DNA of 64,000 nt from Ancylomarina longa (GTDB taxonomy: Bacteria > Bacteroidota > Bacteroidia > Bacteroidales > Marinifilaceae), in the NCBI RefSeq assembly GCF_003996985.1, contig NZ_RJJX01000017.1, positions 1-64,000 on the forward strand, written 5' to 3'. Shown piece after piece: positions 27,437 through 36,924 of the stretch. How positions within the stretch are numbered: the first letter of the stretch is position 1; every line of letters starts with the position of its first letter. Both the position numbers and the translations under genes were made by a program. Under the pieces are notes generated by a model that was not told the DNA's origin, ran no database searches, and saw nothing but the letters and a program-made list of their open reading frames with translations.

Positions 27437-28666
27437 TTAATCCAATATAAGGTAGGCTCCGAACGACTTATCCTGAAAAGGACTTACCAATGGCAAATAG
27501 CCATGAAGTAATTTGCCATTTTTCATTTGTAAGGGATATTTGCTACTCATTTCCCGATGGAATTCATCGAATGTAGTTTTTGGTTTGTAATAGGTTTTGA
27601 AAATGCCTTTCGCATCCTGATCTAAATATTTTTCCAGAAAATGGCACAAAATTCCCATGTTATATCTTAGATTAATTTCCACACAAGCTTGTATCCTTAT
27701 TTCCCCGGATTTATCTTTGAATAGCATACAGTCAACACTCAAATAGCCATGATAATGATCCGTTATTCCGACTTGCTTTATAGCCTGTCCAACTTGCTTA
27801 GCTAGTCTCTCTATTTCATTTTTGGGAAGATATTGCTTTATCTCATCAGGGATTACACCCAATAAAGTTCCTACGTATTGTCCGTTGGAGTTAGTTTCAA
27901 AAAAAGATGGGCCAATATATCTCAAATCATTTTTTGCATTACTGAAAAACTGCAGCGAGAAATCATATTTTTTGTCTAGTAGTGCCTCTGCCATTATATA
28001 TCCCTGTGCTGCAATTGTGCCTTGTATCCATTGTTTGTTGGATTTATTTAGTTCCGATTGCCTTAAAACCAGCAATCCTCTTCCTGAAGAACTCCAGGGA
28101 GCTTTCAGTACCATCTGAGGCCATTCTTCCAATAATTTTTCTACTTCCGAGCTATTATAGCAAACACGAGCGATATATTTTTTTTCGATAAAACCTTGTT
28201 CTTGCTCACTGCTTAATATTTTGGAAAGAACCTTCAAGGCAGTTTTCCTGCTATATAAATTACGGTGCTCAGGTTTCCATTGTGCATTTTCTTGCCTTAA
28301 AAAATCGGCACTGCATTTTTGCTTTAATTGCTTGAAAAGATAATGAACACGAGGACTCCATCCCCAAGGATGTAATTGGTTTATTTCCTGGCTAAAACAA
28401 TTCTTATTTTGTAAGGCTTCAGTCATCAGAAGAAATCTGGGATAATTGATTCCTGCACTTTCTAGAATTGACAAAAATGAAGGATCAGGCATTTGCTGTA
28501 CAAGCACAATATCCTGTTGATTCGCAAAATACATCGGCAATACATCTAAATCTTTTTCAAATAAAGCCAGAGTCTTATTCGGCATAAAGCTAACGGTGTT
28601 GTTCGCGATAGCCAATTCACAGGTTGGATTGTAGAAAAATAGATTTGGACTAGATGTAGGTTGCAT
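27437..28666 (-). CDS. ATP-grasp domain protein, unknown substrate
   Basis: A 409-residue cytosolic protein. The opening NLFFYNPTCELAIANNTVSFMPN is characteristic of an uncharacterised Bacteroidota family. The middle (about 190-345) resembles an ATP-grasp fold: MVLKAPWSSSGRGLLVLR as the phosphate-binding loop and AYVEINLRYNMG-like (QACVEINLRYNMG) metal ligands. Such enzymes form carboxylate-amine or carboxylate-thiol bonds. It is divergent from sfsA with 85 bases between; no partner operon. Confidence 0.75.
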   Translation of the reverse strand: MQPTSSPNLFFYNPTCELAIANNTVSFMPNKTLALFEKDLDVLPMYFANQQDIVLVQQMPDPSFLSILESAGINYPRFLLMTEALQNKNCFSQEINQLHPWGWSPRVHYLFKQLKQKCSADFLRQENAQWKPEHRNLYSRKTALKVLSKILSSEQEQGFIEKKYIARVCYNSSEVEKLLEEWPQMVLKAPWSSSGRGLLVLRQSELNKSNKQWIQGTIAAQGYIMAEALLDKKYDFSLQFFSNAKNDLRYIGPSFFETNSNGQYVGTLLGVIPDEIKQYLPKNEIERLAKQVGQAIKQVGITDHYHGYLSVDCMLFKDKSGEIRIQACVEINLRYNMGILCHFLEKYLDQDAKGIFKTYYKPKTTFDEFHREMSSKYPLQMKNGKLLHGYLPLVSPFQDKSFGAYLILD

Positions 28667-28751
28667 ATGATGATTGGTATGATATTCAATTCGTGAAACA
28701 AAAGTAGAAGAATTCTAATTACCTTTGATTTTCCGCATCAAAAATCATAAA

Positions 28752-29450
28752 ATGAAATTTCAGAAAGCTCTTGTTCATGGTAAGTTGGTGAAGCGATATA
28801 AACGTTTCCTGGCAGATGTAATGCTTGATAGTGGGGAAGTGGTAGTTGCACATTGCACCAATTCAGGTAGTATGAAATCTTGCATAGAGGAAGGTGCCGA
28901 AGTTTATTTAAGTCCGGCTGATGATCCAAAGAGAAAGACTCGCTTCACTTGGGAAATGATTAAAATAAACCATGCCTGGATTGGAGTTAATACGACTATT
29001 CCTAATGTGTTGGTTTTTGAAGCTGTTTTAAATCAGCAGATACCCGAATTGGCTGGATACCTAAATGTGAAGCGCGAAGTTACCTTTGAAGATAGTCGTT
29101 TTGATGTGTTTGCGTCCAATGAAAAGGAGGATTGCTTTATAGAGGTGAAAAATGTGAGTATGAAAGAGGGTAGATATGCTCGTTTTCCGGATGCAGTTAC
29201 AGCAAGAGGAAAAAAGCATTTAGAGACTTTAATGAGAGTGAAACAAAACGGGATGAGGGCTGTAATGGTGTATGTCATTCAACGATCAGATGTGGATATC
29301 TTTGGATCTGCTGCTGATATCGACCCTGAGTATGCCAAAACCCTAATAAAAGCATTGAAGTGTGGTGTAGAGATAATGCCAATGAGGGCAAATGTTACAC
29401 CAGAAGGAATAGAATTAGAGCACAAATTGGCTTATGATTTAAATGCCTAA
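28752..29450 (+). CDS. sfsA: SfsA family protein
   Basis: A 232-residue protein of the SfsA family, DNA-binding or nuclease-like with an unclear role in sugar fermentation. Motifs seen: AHCTNSGSMKSCIEEGAEVYL, NTTIPN, FDVFASNEKEDCFIEVKNVS (nuclease-like core E/K), and ARFPDAVTARGKKHLETL. I start at the ATG at 28752; the longer frame begins with TTG at 28725. Confidence 0.93.
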   Translation: MKFQKALVHGKLVKRYKRFLADVMLDSGEVVVAHCTNSGSMKSCIEEGAEVYLSPADDPKRKTRFTWEMIKINHAWIGVNTTIPNVLVFEAVLNQQIPELAGYLNVKREVTFEDSRFDVFASNEKEDCFIEVKNVSMKEGRYARFPDAVTARGKKHLETLMRVKQNGMRAVMVYVIQRSDVDIFGSAADIDPEYAKTLIKALKCGVEIMPMRANVTPEGIELEHKLAYDLNA

Positions 29451-29662
29451 CGGATTTGGAATTAAGAAATAAAATCAAGTAATATTTATGTTAAAATTTC
29501 ATTGAGCTTAGCGGAGGGACAATAAAGTCACCGATACCATTGAAAAAAAAGTGGGAGTTAATAGTAGCATCTCCATACCACCTATCTATAGTGCGGCAAT
29601 AGAAGTCAACAAAAGAAAGAGAACCGACCAATTGGTTTGAGTCCGAAACACCCATAAAATGG
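29451..29662. other. non-coding stretch before array 2
   Basis: Open frames here on both strands overlap the repeat array and show no family resemblance. No terminator is obvious behind sfsA. Confidence 0.4.
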
Positions 29663-30015
29663 TACTTCCCGCATCTGCGCAAGCTAAAGCCACTATCGGG
29701 ATGACACTCCGCGCATGCGTGGGAGCTCAAGTCAACAGTGGCGCGATAGCAAACACATATGCGGGAGCTCATCCCGACATTTCTTTATGCTGCGCAGCCG
29801 TGCGGAGGTCTAAGTCACGATTGACTTGGCTTCCCGCAGACTTGCTGACCTCACTTCAAGCGTGACTTGAGCCCAAACAGTCGTGGGGATGCCATTTTAC
29901 AATTGAGGTGCTTCCACGCACATGTGGGCACTGTTTCCCAATATTGGGATAGCTTCGCGCAGTTGTGGCATGCCCATCCGGATTGTGACTTGGCTTCTCG
30001 CAGTTGTGGGGACAT
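29663..30015. repeat. tandem array 2, about nine degenerate copies, 41-bp period
   Basis: A TG(T/C)GGxxA beat recurs at 29720, 29760, 29801, 29843, 29884, 29925, 29966 and 30007, spacing 40, 41, 42, 41, 41, 41, 41. Each unit is two similar halves of about 20-21 bases (for example CGCAGTTGTGGCATGCCCAT and CGGATTGTGACTTGGCTTCT). It is more GC-rich than the surroundings. Copies are divergent and non-coding. It lies between sfsA and the acyltransferase gene, both on the plus strand. Confidence 0.82.
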
Positions 30016-30134
30016 AAAAATCAATATTTAAGACCGCTTTTACGATACATTACCACTAAGTAAGGTATGGCAATCTTAAAACTGCAATACAATTTGATAT
30101 CAAATAGAGTCTTTAATAATATAATTCCTAGCTA

Positions 30135-30183
30135 GATCAAGCCAAAAAATGAAGACGGGTTGGGGCGAAGCACCAATTTAATT
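30135..30183. repeat. dispersed repeat copy 2
   Basis: Repeats 88-136 with a few substitutions (GAAGACGGGTTGGGGCGAAG here). The hairpin partner that precedes copy 1 (CTTGATC) is missing, so this copy is truncated. Confidence 0.75.
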
Positions 30184-30307
30184 CAACAATATTGGTGGAA
30201 TAATGTTTAGGCCAGGATTTGATATTGGATGAAAATTTATTGCAGGCATTTTTTATCTCTATTTGTTTTTTTGTTCTTTTGTGGTGAATTTTAAAAACAA
30301 TAAATCA

Positions 30308-31039
30308 ATGTTAAAGATTTTATCCTATATACTTAGTGCATTATTTTATTTCTTGTTTTTCCTGGTTCTGATAATTTTTCATCCGATTCAGTTTATTAGC
30401 TTAAAACTATTCGGATATCAGGGGCATAAAACTTCAGTGGATGTTTTGAATTTCTTTCTCATGCGATCGGTAGGAATATTGGGTGTGCGAACCACCTATG
30501 ATGGCAATCGTAATTTACCTACCAATAGACCATTAATTGTTGTTTCAAATCATCAGGGAACCTACGATATTCCCCCTTTAGCATGGTTTTTTCGCAAGCA
30601 TCATCCTAAGTTTATTTCCAAAATTGAGTTGGCTAAAAATATTCCAAGTGTATCCTTTAATCTTCGCCATAGTGGGGCAGCATTAATCGATAGAAAAAAT
30701 AGAGCACAAGCTATTCCTGAAATTTATAAACTCGGGCAGTTAATTGCTAAAAACAATTATGCAGCCTGTATTTTTCCAGAAGGTACCCGAAGCAGAACAG
30801 GTAAAATGAGGCCTTTTAAATCCGGAGGAATTGAAGCCTTATTAAAAGCTGCTCCCCATGCTTTAATTGTGCCTTTTGTCGTGGATGGAAATTATAAAAT
30901 TGAAAAAAATGGCAGGTTTCCATTGAATATTGGAGATCGGGTATCTTATTCTATTTTGGAGCCAATAGAACCTGGCGAACGAACAGCTACTGAAATTACA
31001 GCCTTGGTCGAAGAAAAAATTCGCGAGAAGTTAAATTAA
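30308..31039 (+). CDS. lysophospholipid acyltransferase, PlsC-like
   Basis: Acylates lysophosphatidate (1-acylglycerol 3-phosphate) in membrane lipid synthesis; inner-membrane. Starts at the ATG at 30308 (MLKILSYIL), 243 residues. N-terminal membrane segment, then NHQGTYDIPPL (HX4D motif), SKIELAKNIPSV, FPEGTRSRTGKMRPFKSG (substrate motif). The patatin gene follows 11 bases later, so the two form a likely phospholipid-remodelling pair. Confidence 0.92.
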   Translation: MLKILSYILSALFYFLFFLVLIIFHPIQFISLKLFGYQGHKTSVDVLNFFLMRSVGILGVRTTYDGNRNLPTNRPLIVVSNHQGTYDIPPLAWFFRKHHPKFISKIELAKNIPSVSFNLRHSGAALIDRKNRAQAIPEIYKLGQLIAKNNYAACIFPEGTRSRTGKMRPFKSGGIEALLKAAPHALIVPFVVDGNYKIEKNGRFPLNIGDRVSYSILEPIEPGERTATEITALVEEKIREKLN

Positions 31040-31050
31040 TAAAGCAACAG

Positions 31051-31902
31051 ATGAATTGTAGAGCAGTGAAAACAGCTTTGGTAGTTGAAGGAGGTGCTAT
31101 GCGGGGTATTTTTGCTGCAGGAGTTCTAGATCGATTTTTAGAGGACGGATTTCAACCATTTGATTTTGTCGTTGGTGTATCTGCTGGAGCAATTAATGCT
31201 GCTGCATTTCTGGCAGGACAAAAGGGGAGAAATTTAGAAGTTTTCACCAAATACTCTCTTTATCCGGAATATATTAATTGGCGAAAATTTGTTACAGGTG
31301 GTCATTTACTAGATTTGGATTGGCTTTGGGATATCACAACAAAGAAACTTCCTATTAACACGAATATTCTATTTGCAAACTCTGTTGATTTTGAGATTGG
31401 GGTGAGCTTGAATATAAATGGCTCCTCCAGATTCATTAGACCTAATGCAGAGAATTTAAGTCATGTGATGAAGGCAAGTTGTACAGTGCCATTATTCTAT
31501 CGGAATTATTTGAAAATTGATGGGCAGACAGTATCGGATGGTGGAGTATCTGCTCCTATTCCCATTAATAGAGCTGTTGAAAAAGGAGCCTTAAAAATTA
31601 TGGTAATTCGCTCCAGATCCAAGGACTATAGGATGAAGCAGGGAATGGAAAATAAACTATCACGTTTTCTATTTCGAAATCATCCTGGTTTATCTAAAGC
31701 AATTCAAAACCGCCCTGAGGTGTACAATTCCAGTATTGATTTTATTCAAAATCCTCCCAAAAACATTAAAATAGTAGATGTTTGCCCGCCAAATACCTTT
31801 CGAACAAAACGTTTCACAAAAGATTTTCAAACATTAATGGATGATTATCATTTGGGAGTTGAAAGTGGCGATAAAGCTATTTTTGAATGGAATTCAATTT
31901 AA
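31051..31902 (+). CDS. patatin-like phospholipase
   Basis: A 283-residue serine hydrolase of the RssA/YjjU-type patatin group. The oxyanion stretch EGGAMRGIFAAGVLD, nucleophile elbow GVSAGAINAA and catalytic Asp in DGGVSAPIPI make the Ser-Asp dyad. Cytosolic, probably acts on lipids or acyl esters. Encoded directly after the PlsC-like acyltransferase. Confidence 0.92.
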   Translation: MNCRAVKTALVVEGGAMRGIFAAGVLDRFLEDGFQPFDFVVGVSAGAINAAAFLAGQKGRNLEVFTKYSLYPEYINWRKFVTGGHLLDLDWLWDITTKKLPINTNILFANSVDFEIGVSLNINGSSRFIRPNAENLSHVMKASCTVPLFYRNYLKIDGQTVSDGGVSAPIPINRAVEKGALKIMVIRSRSKDYRMKQGMENKLSRFLFRNHPGLSKAIQNRPEVYNSSIDFIQNPPKNIKIVDVCPPNTFRTKRFTKDFQTLMDDYHLGVESGDKAIFEWNSI

Positions 31903-32084
31903 ATTTCAAATTCTTTTAAACCATTTTCATCATTTGTTGTCTTATCAAGGAATAAGATAACCCGGCATAAAACGATTGTGTGTAAAAAGTTAATAATTAT
32001 CTAAAAGTATAGATTCTTATAGCCTTTTCGACAAGGAATTGTATGTTTTCCGGAACAACTTAATAAACCATATAAACAACTCTC

Positions 32085-34544
32085 ATGAATCGATTTATTT
32101 CACTCTTGTTTTTTTCCCTTTGTTTCAATTCACTTCAGGCAATTGAACCATCTATAAAACCAAATATCTATGGAGGTATCATCAAAGGTGTTGTCGTGGA
32201 TAAGGATTTAAATATTCCGGTTGAGTATGCAACTGTATCAGTTTATACAATGCTTGATTCCTTATTAATTGACGGTACTATTACTGATGGAAAAGGCTTT
32301 TTTGAATTGAAGAAGCTTAAACCAGGAAAGTATTTTATTGAAGTTTCTTTTATAGGATATAATAAGGCGGCTGTTCGCAATATTCCTATTAATAAAACTC
32401 ACAAAACAGCAGATTTAAAGATTGTAAAACTTAGAGTTTCCAGCGAGTCTTTAGATGAGGTAGTCGTAACTTCAGAGCGATTGCCTGTTCAATATCAAAT
32501 TGATAAGAAAGTAATTCCAGTAAGCCGACAAATTACTGCGGCTAGTGGAACTGCTGTGGATGTTTTAGAGAATGTTCCATCCGTAAGTGTCGATATTGAA
32601 GGAAATATTAGTCTTCGGGGAAGTTCTAATTTCACTGTTCTGGTGGATGGAAAACCTTCTATATTAGATGCATCAGATATATTAGAACAAATGCCGGCAA
32701 GCGCTATTGATAATATCGAAATCATCACCAATCCTTCCGCAAAATATGACCCGGAAGGAACTGCTGGAATTATTAATATCATTACAAAAAAAAATAAGGG
32801 TAAGGGTTTAAGTGGTATTACGAATTTAAATCTGGGTAGTCAGGATAATTATGGTGGTGATGTTTTGGTGAACTACCGAAAGAAAAAATGGAATTTCAAC
32901 TTTGGAGTGAATTATAATAATAGAGGATTTTCAGGAGATAGAGAATCCGAAAATAGGACTATTTTGGATGAGGTCACTAATTATGTGGTTTCTCAAGGTA
33001 ATTCGGATATGGAGAGATTATCTTATGGACTTCGATCCGGGTTTGATTTCGATCTGAATGAAAAGAATCAGTTATCTGCCGGTATTAGACTTGGTAAAAG
33101 AGACATGAAACGTGGCACGATTCAGGATTATCAGGAATATTCAGATGCTGGAAATGATCTAACGCTTTATGACAGTCAGGATTTATGGAAGCGCAAAATG
33201 GATTTCATAAGTTCCAACTTTAGTTATTTGAGAAAATTTAAAGGTAAAGGACATCAGTTATCTACACAAATCACCTATTCTCACAGGGATGGAGATGAGA
33301 GATCTACTAATGAGTTGTTTGATTCGAATCAACAACAGACTTCTGGTCAAATTGCTACAGAAGTAGGCCCGGGAACACGATGGGAAATTCGTTCGGATTA
33401 TACTTTGCCATTAGGCAAAGATTCTAAATTCGAAGCTGGCTACCAAGGACAAATTCGTTCCAGTGAAGACAATACCAAACAAAACGATTTCAATGTCGCT
33501 AATGAATTATATGAATATCAGGATCAATTTAGCCATATGGTGACTTACGATAGAAGTGTTCATGGGTTATATTCTACCCTTGCAAGTAAAATTGGATTGT
33601 TTAGTTATCAGCTAGGTCTCAGGTCTGAGTATACAAATCGTAAGATTGAATTTCAAGGGGAAGCTGATAAATTTACAATTGATCGATGGGATTTCTTTCC
33701 AACCATTCATACTCAATATGATTTAGACTCAAAGAATCAACTTATGGCTAGTTATACTCGACGTATACAAAGGCCTAGAGGATGGTACTTAGAACCATTT
33801 ATTACCTGGACTGATGCCTATAATGTGAGAAAAGGAAATCCTGATTTAAATCCTGAATATATAGATTCCTATGAGATGGGCTTTATGAATCGGTTTGGAG
33901 ATCAGGCCTTTTCTTTTGAGACGTATTATAAGATTACTCATAATAAAATAGAACGAGTGAGAACTGTTTACGAGGATAATGTGATGCTCAGCACTATGGA
34001 TAATGTTGGTAAGGATTATTCATTAGGGATGGAGGCTACTTTAAATCTGAGTTTTGCGAAATGGTTTAAAAATGATTTAATCGGTAATTTCTATCATTAT
34101 AAAGAAGAGGGGGAGTTTGCAACAGTTAATTCTAACGGTGATGAAATTATTCAAGACTTTTCCACGAAGAGTTATAATTGGAGTATCCGAAATAATGCCA
34201 CTTTCATTTTTGATAAAAAGACAAGATTGCAAGTAAATATGAACTATCATTCTCCTACAGATTGGGCACAAGGACGAAGAGAAGCATTTTTCACTACTTC
34301 AGCAGGCCTGAAAAGAACTTTTTGGAAGAGGAAGATGTCTGCTACATTGCAGGTCAGGAACATTTTAGGTACTGCAAAGCATGAAACCACGTATACTGGG
34401 ACAAACTTTTATAATCATAGCTTATTTGAACCAAAATCACCTAGTTTTCATCTTAATATTAGCTATAAAATCAATAATTACAAGCAGAAAAGAGATCGTG
34501 GATCTAATGGTGGAACAGATGTTGAGGAATTTGAAATGCAATAA
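32085..34544 (+). CDS. TonB-type outer-membrane receptor (OMP_b-brl_3)
   Basis: An 819-residue outer-membrane protein. Signal peptide MNRFISLLFFSLCFNSLQA, then a carboxypeptidase-regulatory-like domain (GIIKGVVVDKDLNIPVEYAT), plug region with LDEVVVTSERLPVQ and the NPSAKYDPEGTAGIINI motif, and a long barrel ending in LNISYKINNY. The C-terminal part matches the OMP_b-brl_3 family. No SusD partner or TonB gene is adjacent, so the substrate cannot be named. Confidence 0.9.
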   Translation: MNRFISLLFFSLCFNSLQAIEPSIKPNIYGGIIKGVVVDKDLNIPVEYATVSVYTMLDSLLIDGTITDGKGFFELKKLKPGKYFIEVSFIGYNKAAVRNIPINKTHKTADLKIVKLRVSSESLDEVVVTSERLPVQYQIDKKVIPVSRQITAASGTAVDVLENVPSVSVDIEGNISLRGSSNFTVLVDGKPSILDASDILEQMPASAIDNIEIITNPSAKYDPEGTAGIINIITKKNKGKGLSGITNLNLGSQDNYGGDVLVNYRKKKWNFNFGVNYNNRGFSGDRESENRTILDEVTNYVVSQGNSDMERLSYGLRSGFDFDLNEKNQLSAGIRLGKRDMKRGTIQDYQEYSDAGNDLTLYDSQDLWKRKMDFISSNFSYLRKFKGKGHQLSTQITYSHRDGDERSTNELFDSNQQQTSGQIATEVGPGTRWEIRSDYTLPLGKDSKFEAGYQGQIRSSEDNTKQNDFNVANELYEYQDQFSHMVTYDRSVHGLYSTLASKIGLFSYQLGLRSEYTNRKIEFQGEADKFTIDRWDFFPTIHTQYDLDSKNQLMASYTRRIQRPRGWYLEPFITWTDAYNVRKGNPDLNPEYIDSYEMGFMNRFGDQAFSFETYYKITHNKIERVRTVYEDNVMLSTMDNVGKDYSLGMEATLNLSFAKWFKNDLIGNFYHYKEEGEFATVNSNGDEIIQDFSTKSYNWSIRNNATFIFDKKTRLQVNMNYHSPTDWAQGRREAFFTTSAGLKRTFWKRKMSATLQVRNILGTAKHETTYTGTNFYNHSLFEPKSPSFHLNISYKINNYKQKRDRGSNGGTDVEEFEMQ

Positions 34545-34592
34545 AATAGGATTTTAATTTTCGTAATAAATCAATATTGCATCAGTTATAAT

Positions 34593-34628
34593 AAAGCTTA
34601 TTGTATTAATGCAATGAGCTTTTCTATT
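34593..34628. terminator. terminator between convergent genes
   Basis: AAAGCTTATTG (34593-34603) pairs with CAATGAGCTTT (34612-34622) with one wobble, then TCTATTTT. It lies between the receptor gene (+) and the TauE/SafE gene (-). Confidence 0.6.
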
Positions 34629-34647
34629 TTCATATATAATCTGATTT

Positions 34648-35391
34648 TCAATGAATCAATGCTGAAACAACTATAATAGATCCTGTAATAATATTGATGC
34701 CAATCACCATTTTACGAAATTTCTCAGCATCAATTTTTCCTGAGAATTTTGCTCCAACATGAGTACCAAAAAATAGAATTGGTAAGCAGAATAATGCAAG
34801 ATTTATAGATTCGGATTCAATCATTCCCTTCATGACAAATGCTGCAGTAGTAAAAAATGCCGAGAAAGTACTAAACCATGCAAAAACACCGCGGAATTTA
34901 TTTTTTTGATATCCTTTTCTATTCATGGCAATTACTAACGGTGGCCCTCCAACAGAAATGCTACTGTTTAAAATACCACTTATGAAACCTGCAAACACGA
35001 TAGGTAATCCCTTAAATCGCTTGGCCAATTTCACTTTTCCTAGCATCTTTAATGAAAAAAGAACTACTAAAATACCTGTAATTAAACGTAGAGTATCACT
35101 ACTTACATACTCTAGAGCATAAACCCCTAAAGGAATACCACCTAAACTAGCAATGAACATTGGTATAAAATAATAGGCTTTAATTTTTTCCTGCAGTTTG
35201 AATAGTATAACAATGCTGGTAATTAGATTAAATAAACTCATCGCAGGTACTAGTACTTGCATTGGAAATAGAAGAGATAGAAAAGGAACGGCCAGTAATG
35301 CAAAACCAAATCCAGTCATACCTTTAATTATAGCAGCAGAAAGTATCACTATAGTGCAGAGTATTATTTGAATGATGGTAATATCATGCAT
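34648..35391 (-). CDS. TauE/SafE family membrane transporter
   Basis: A 247-residue integral membrane protein with about eight helices. Typical of the sulfite exporter/anion transporter family: KGMTGFGFALLAVPFLSLLF near the N-terminus, and SGILNSSISVGGPPLVI at the second repeat. Substrate is unknown in most members (sulfite, sulfonates or organic anions). It stands next to MarC on the same strand with a short gap. Confidence 0.88.
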   Translation of the reverse strand: MHDITIIQIILCTIVILSAAIIKGMTGFGFALLAVPFLSLLFPMQVLVPAMSLFNLITSIVILFKLQEKIKAYYFIPMFIASLGGIPLGVYALEYVSSDTLRLITGILVVLFSLKMLGKVKLAKRFKGLPIVFAGFISGILNSSISVGGPPLVIAMNRKGYQKNKFRGVFAWFSTFSAFFTTAAFVMKGMIESESINLALFCLPILFFGTHVGAKFSGKIDAEKFRKMVIGINIITGSIIVVSALIH

Positions 35392-35480
35392 GTAATAGGC
35401 ATTTAAATATTAAAAATATCCTTAAAGTTAGCGGAAAGACTTTTAATTGGCACGTTAAATTTATTTAAAAGTTATAAAGC

Positions 35481-36086
35481 TTAAAGTGTTTCTTTTAAAA
35501 ATGGGAATAAGGAATGAATTTGTATAGCCACATTATTCATAAATAATTTCACAGAAATAGCCAATAAAATAATTCCAAATACTTTACGAAGTATATGTAT
35601 TCCTGAATCGCCTAAAATACGTTCTACCCAATTTGTAGATTTTAGAACTATATAAACAAAAGCTAAATTCAAGACTAATGCCACAATAATATTTTCCATT
35701 GCATATTCAGCGCGAAGCGAAAGAACGGTAGTGAAGGAACCCGCACCTGCAACTAAAGGAAAGGCTATTGGTACAATAGATATCCCACTTGGTCCATCAT
35801 ATTTTATAATTTCAATTCCAAGCACCATTTCCGCACCCATAATAAATAGGATAAAAGAACCCGCAATAGCAAAGCTGGATAAATCAACTCCAAATAATCC
35901 AAGTAATTTTTCTCCTAAGAATGTAAATAGTATTAAAACTCCAAGAGCTACCAGTGTTGCTTTCAAGGCTTCAATTTGACCACCTTTGGCTTTTAAATCA
36001 AGTATTATTGGAATTGATCCAATAATATCAATTACAGCAAAAAGAACTATCGAGGTGGATATTATTTCAAGAAAATTTAGATGCAT
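35481..36086 (-). CDS. MarC family membrane protein
   Basis: A 201-residue protein with six membrane helices in the MarC pattern (FAVIDIIGSIPIILDLKA, MGAEMVLGI, PLVAGAGSFTTVLSLRA). Family members are of unknown function; early links to antibiotic resistance were not upheld. The gene lies 89 bases upstream of the TauE/SafE gene in transcription order. Confidence 0.9.
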   Translation of the reverse strand: MHLNFLEIISTSIVLFAVIDIIGSIPIILDLKAKGGQIEALKATLVALGVLILFTFLGEKLLGLFGVDLSSFAIAGSFILFIMGAEMVLGIEIIKYDGPSGISIVPIAFPLVAGAGSFTTVLSLRAEYAMENIIVALVLNLAFVYIVLKSTNWVERILGDSGIHILRKVFGIILLAISVKLFMNNVAIQIHSLFPFLKETL

Positions 36087-36344
36087 AACAATTAGATCTT
36101 TAGTAGTTTCGAACTAAAAATAGTTAAAACTAAGTGCATAAAACAACGAAAGTGAATAATTACTAAATGAACTATCGAATAATGAGATCCTGATCAGGAT
36201 CTTAAAATTGAATTGTTGTAAAATTAACAAACATTACTATATATGTGAAAAAATTAAATTCGTGCGAAGGTAATTTATTTTTTGGATATCCACCTTATTG
36301 TACCAATTTTTAAGAAGAATTATTGCTTAGAAATTTTACAAATA
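36087..36344. other. gap with a perfect 18-bp palindrome upstream of marC
   Basis: AGATCCTGATCAGGATCT (36185-36202) reads the same on both strands with no spacer. It lies about 100 bases before the MarC start. It could be an operator or simply a short hairpin. The rest of the gap shows no gene. Confidence 0.45.
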
Positions 36345-36386
36345 CTAAAAAAAAGTGGGAGAAGAGTTTTTAGATCTTATCCCACC
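36345..36386 (-). terminator. msrB terminator
   Basis: On the minus strand GTGGGATAAGA... pairs with ...CTCTTCTCCCAC and is followed by TTTTTTTTAG, 27 bases after the msrB stop codon. Confidence 0.8.
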
Positions 36387-36413
36387 TTGTAATAATCAGT
36401 ATTTGGTATGTTT

Positions 36414-36863
36414 TTATTTTTCATTCTTACCAGGGATAAAATTCAGCGAGATACTATTGACACAATGTCTTGTATTTTTATCTGTGAATCTTTCCCCTAC
36501 AAAAACATGGCCTAAATGTCCATTGCAATTTCCACATACTATTTCAACTCTTCTTCCGTCGATATCTGGAATTCTTTTTACCGCACCTTCAATTTCATCA
36601 TCAAAACTTGGCCATCCACAATGAGAATCAAATTTATCAGTCGATCGGTAAAGAGGAGCATTACATTGTTTGCAGGTATAAATTCCTATATTTGTATTGT
36701 TTAAGTATTTACCTGTTCCCGGATATTCTGTTCCTTTATAAAGAATAACGCGTTTTTCAGCTTCAGTTAATTTATTGTAATTCCCTTTACTCATCGTTTG
36801 TTGTGCTATTAAATTAAAACCTATTAGGTTTATAAGGATAATTAATGTTCCTATTTTCTTCAT
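36414..36863 (-). CDS. msrB: peptide methionine (R)-S-oxide reductase MsrB, exported
   Basis: Reduces methionine-R-sulfoxide in proteins. With the ATG at 36863 the protein starts MKKIGTLIILINLIGFNLIAQ, a signal peptide, so it repairs periplasmic proteins. Zinc ligands are the CKQC and CGNC pairs; the catalytic Cys is in RHCVNSISLNFIP. GTEYPGTGKY and HCGWPSFD are typical. Two upstream starts (TTG 36917, ATG 36905) would bury the signal peptide. Confidence 0.93.
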   Translation of the reverse strand: MKKIGTLIILINLIGFNLIAQQTMSKGNYNKLTEAEKRVILYKGTEYPGTGKYLNNTNIGIYTCKQCNAPLYRSTDKFDSHCGWPSFDDEIEGAVKRIPDIDGRRVEIVCGNCNGHLGHVFVGERFTDKNTRHCVNSISLNFIPGKNEK

Positions 36864-36924
36864 CACGCTTTCTTTTATCAATATTGCTCTAATGGTATCC
36901 CTCATTACAATAGACAATATTCTA

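Noticed and set aside
29491-29772. minus-strand open frame of 93 residues
   Set aside because: It lies over array 2, has no known motif and no start context; composition follows the repeats.
29659-29865. plus-strand open frame of 68 residues
   Set aside because: Its apparent sequence is the GC-rich repeat read in frame; the 41-bp period shifts frame at each unit.
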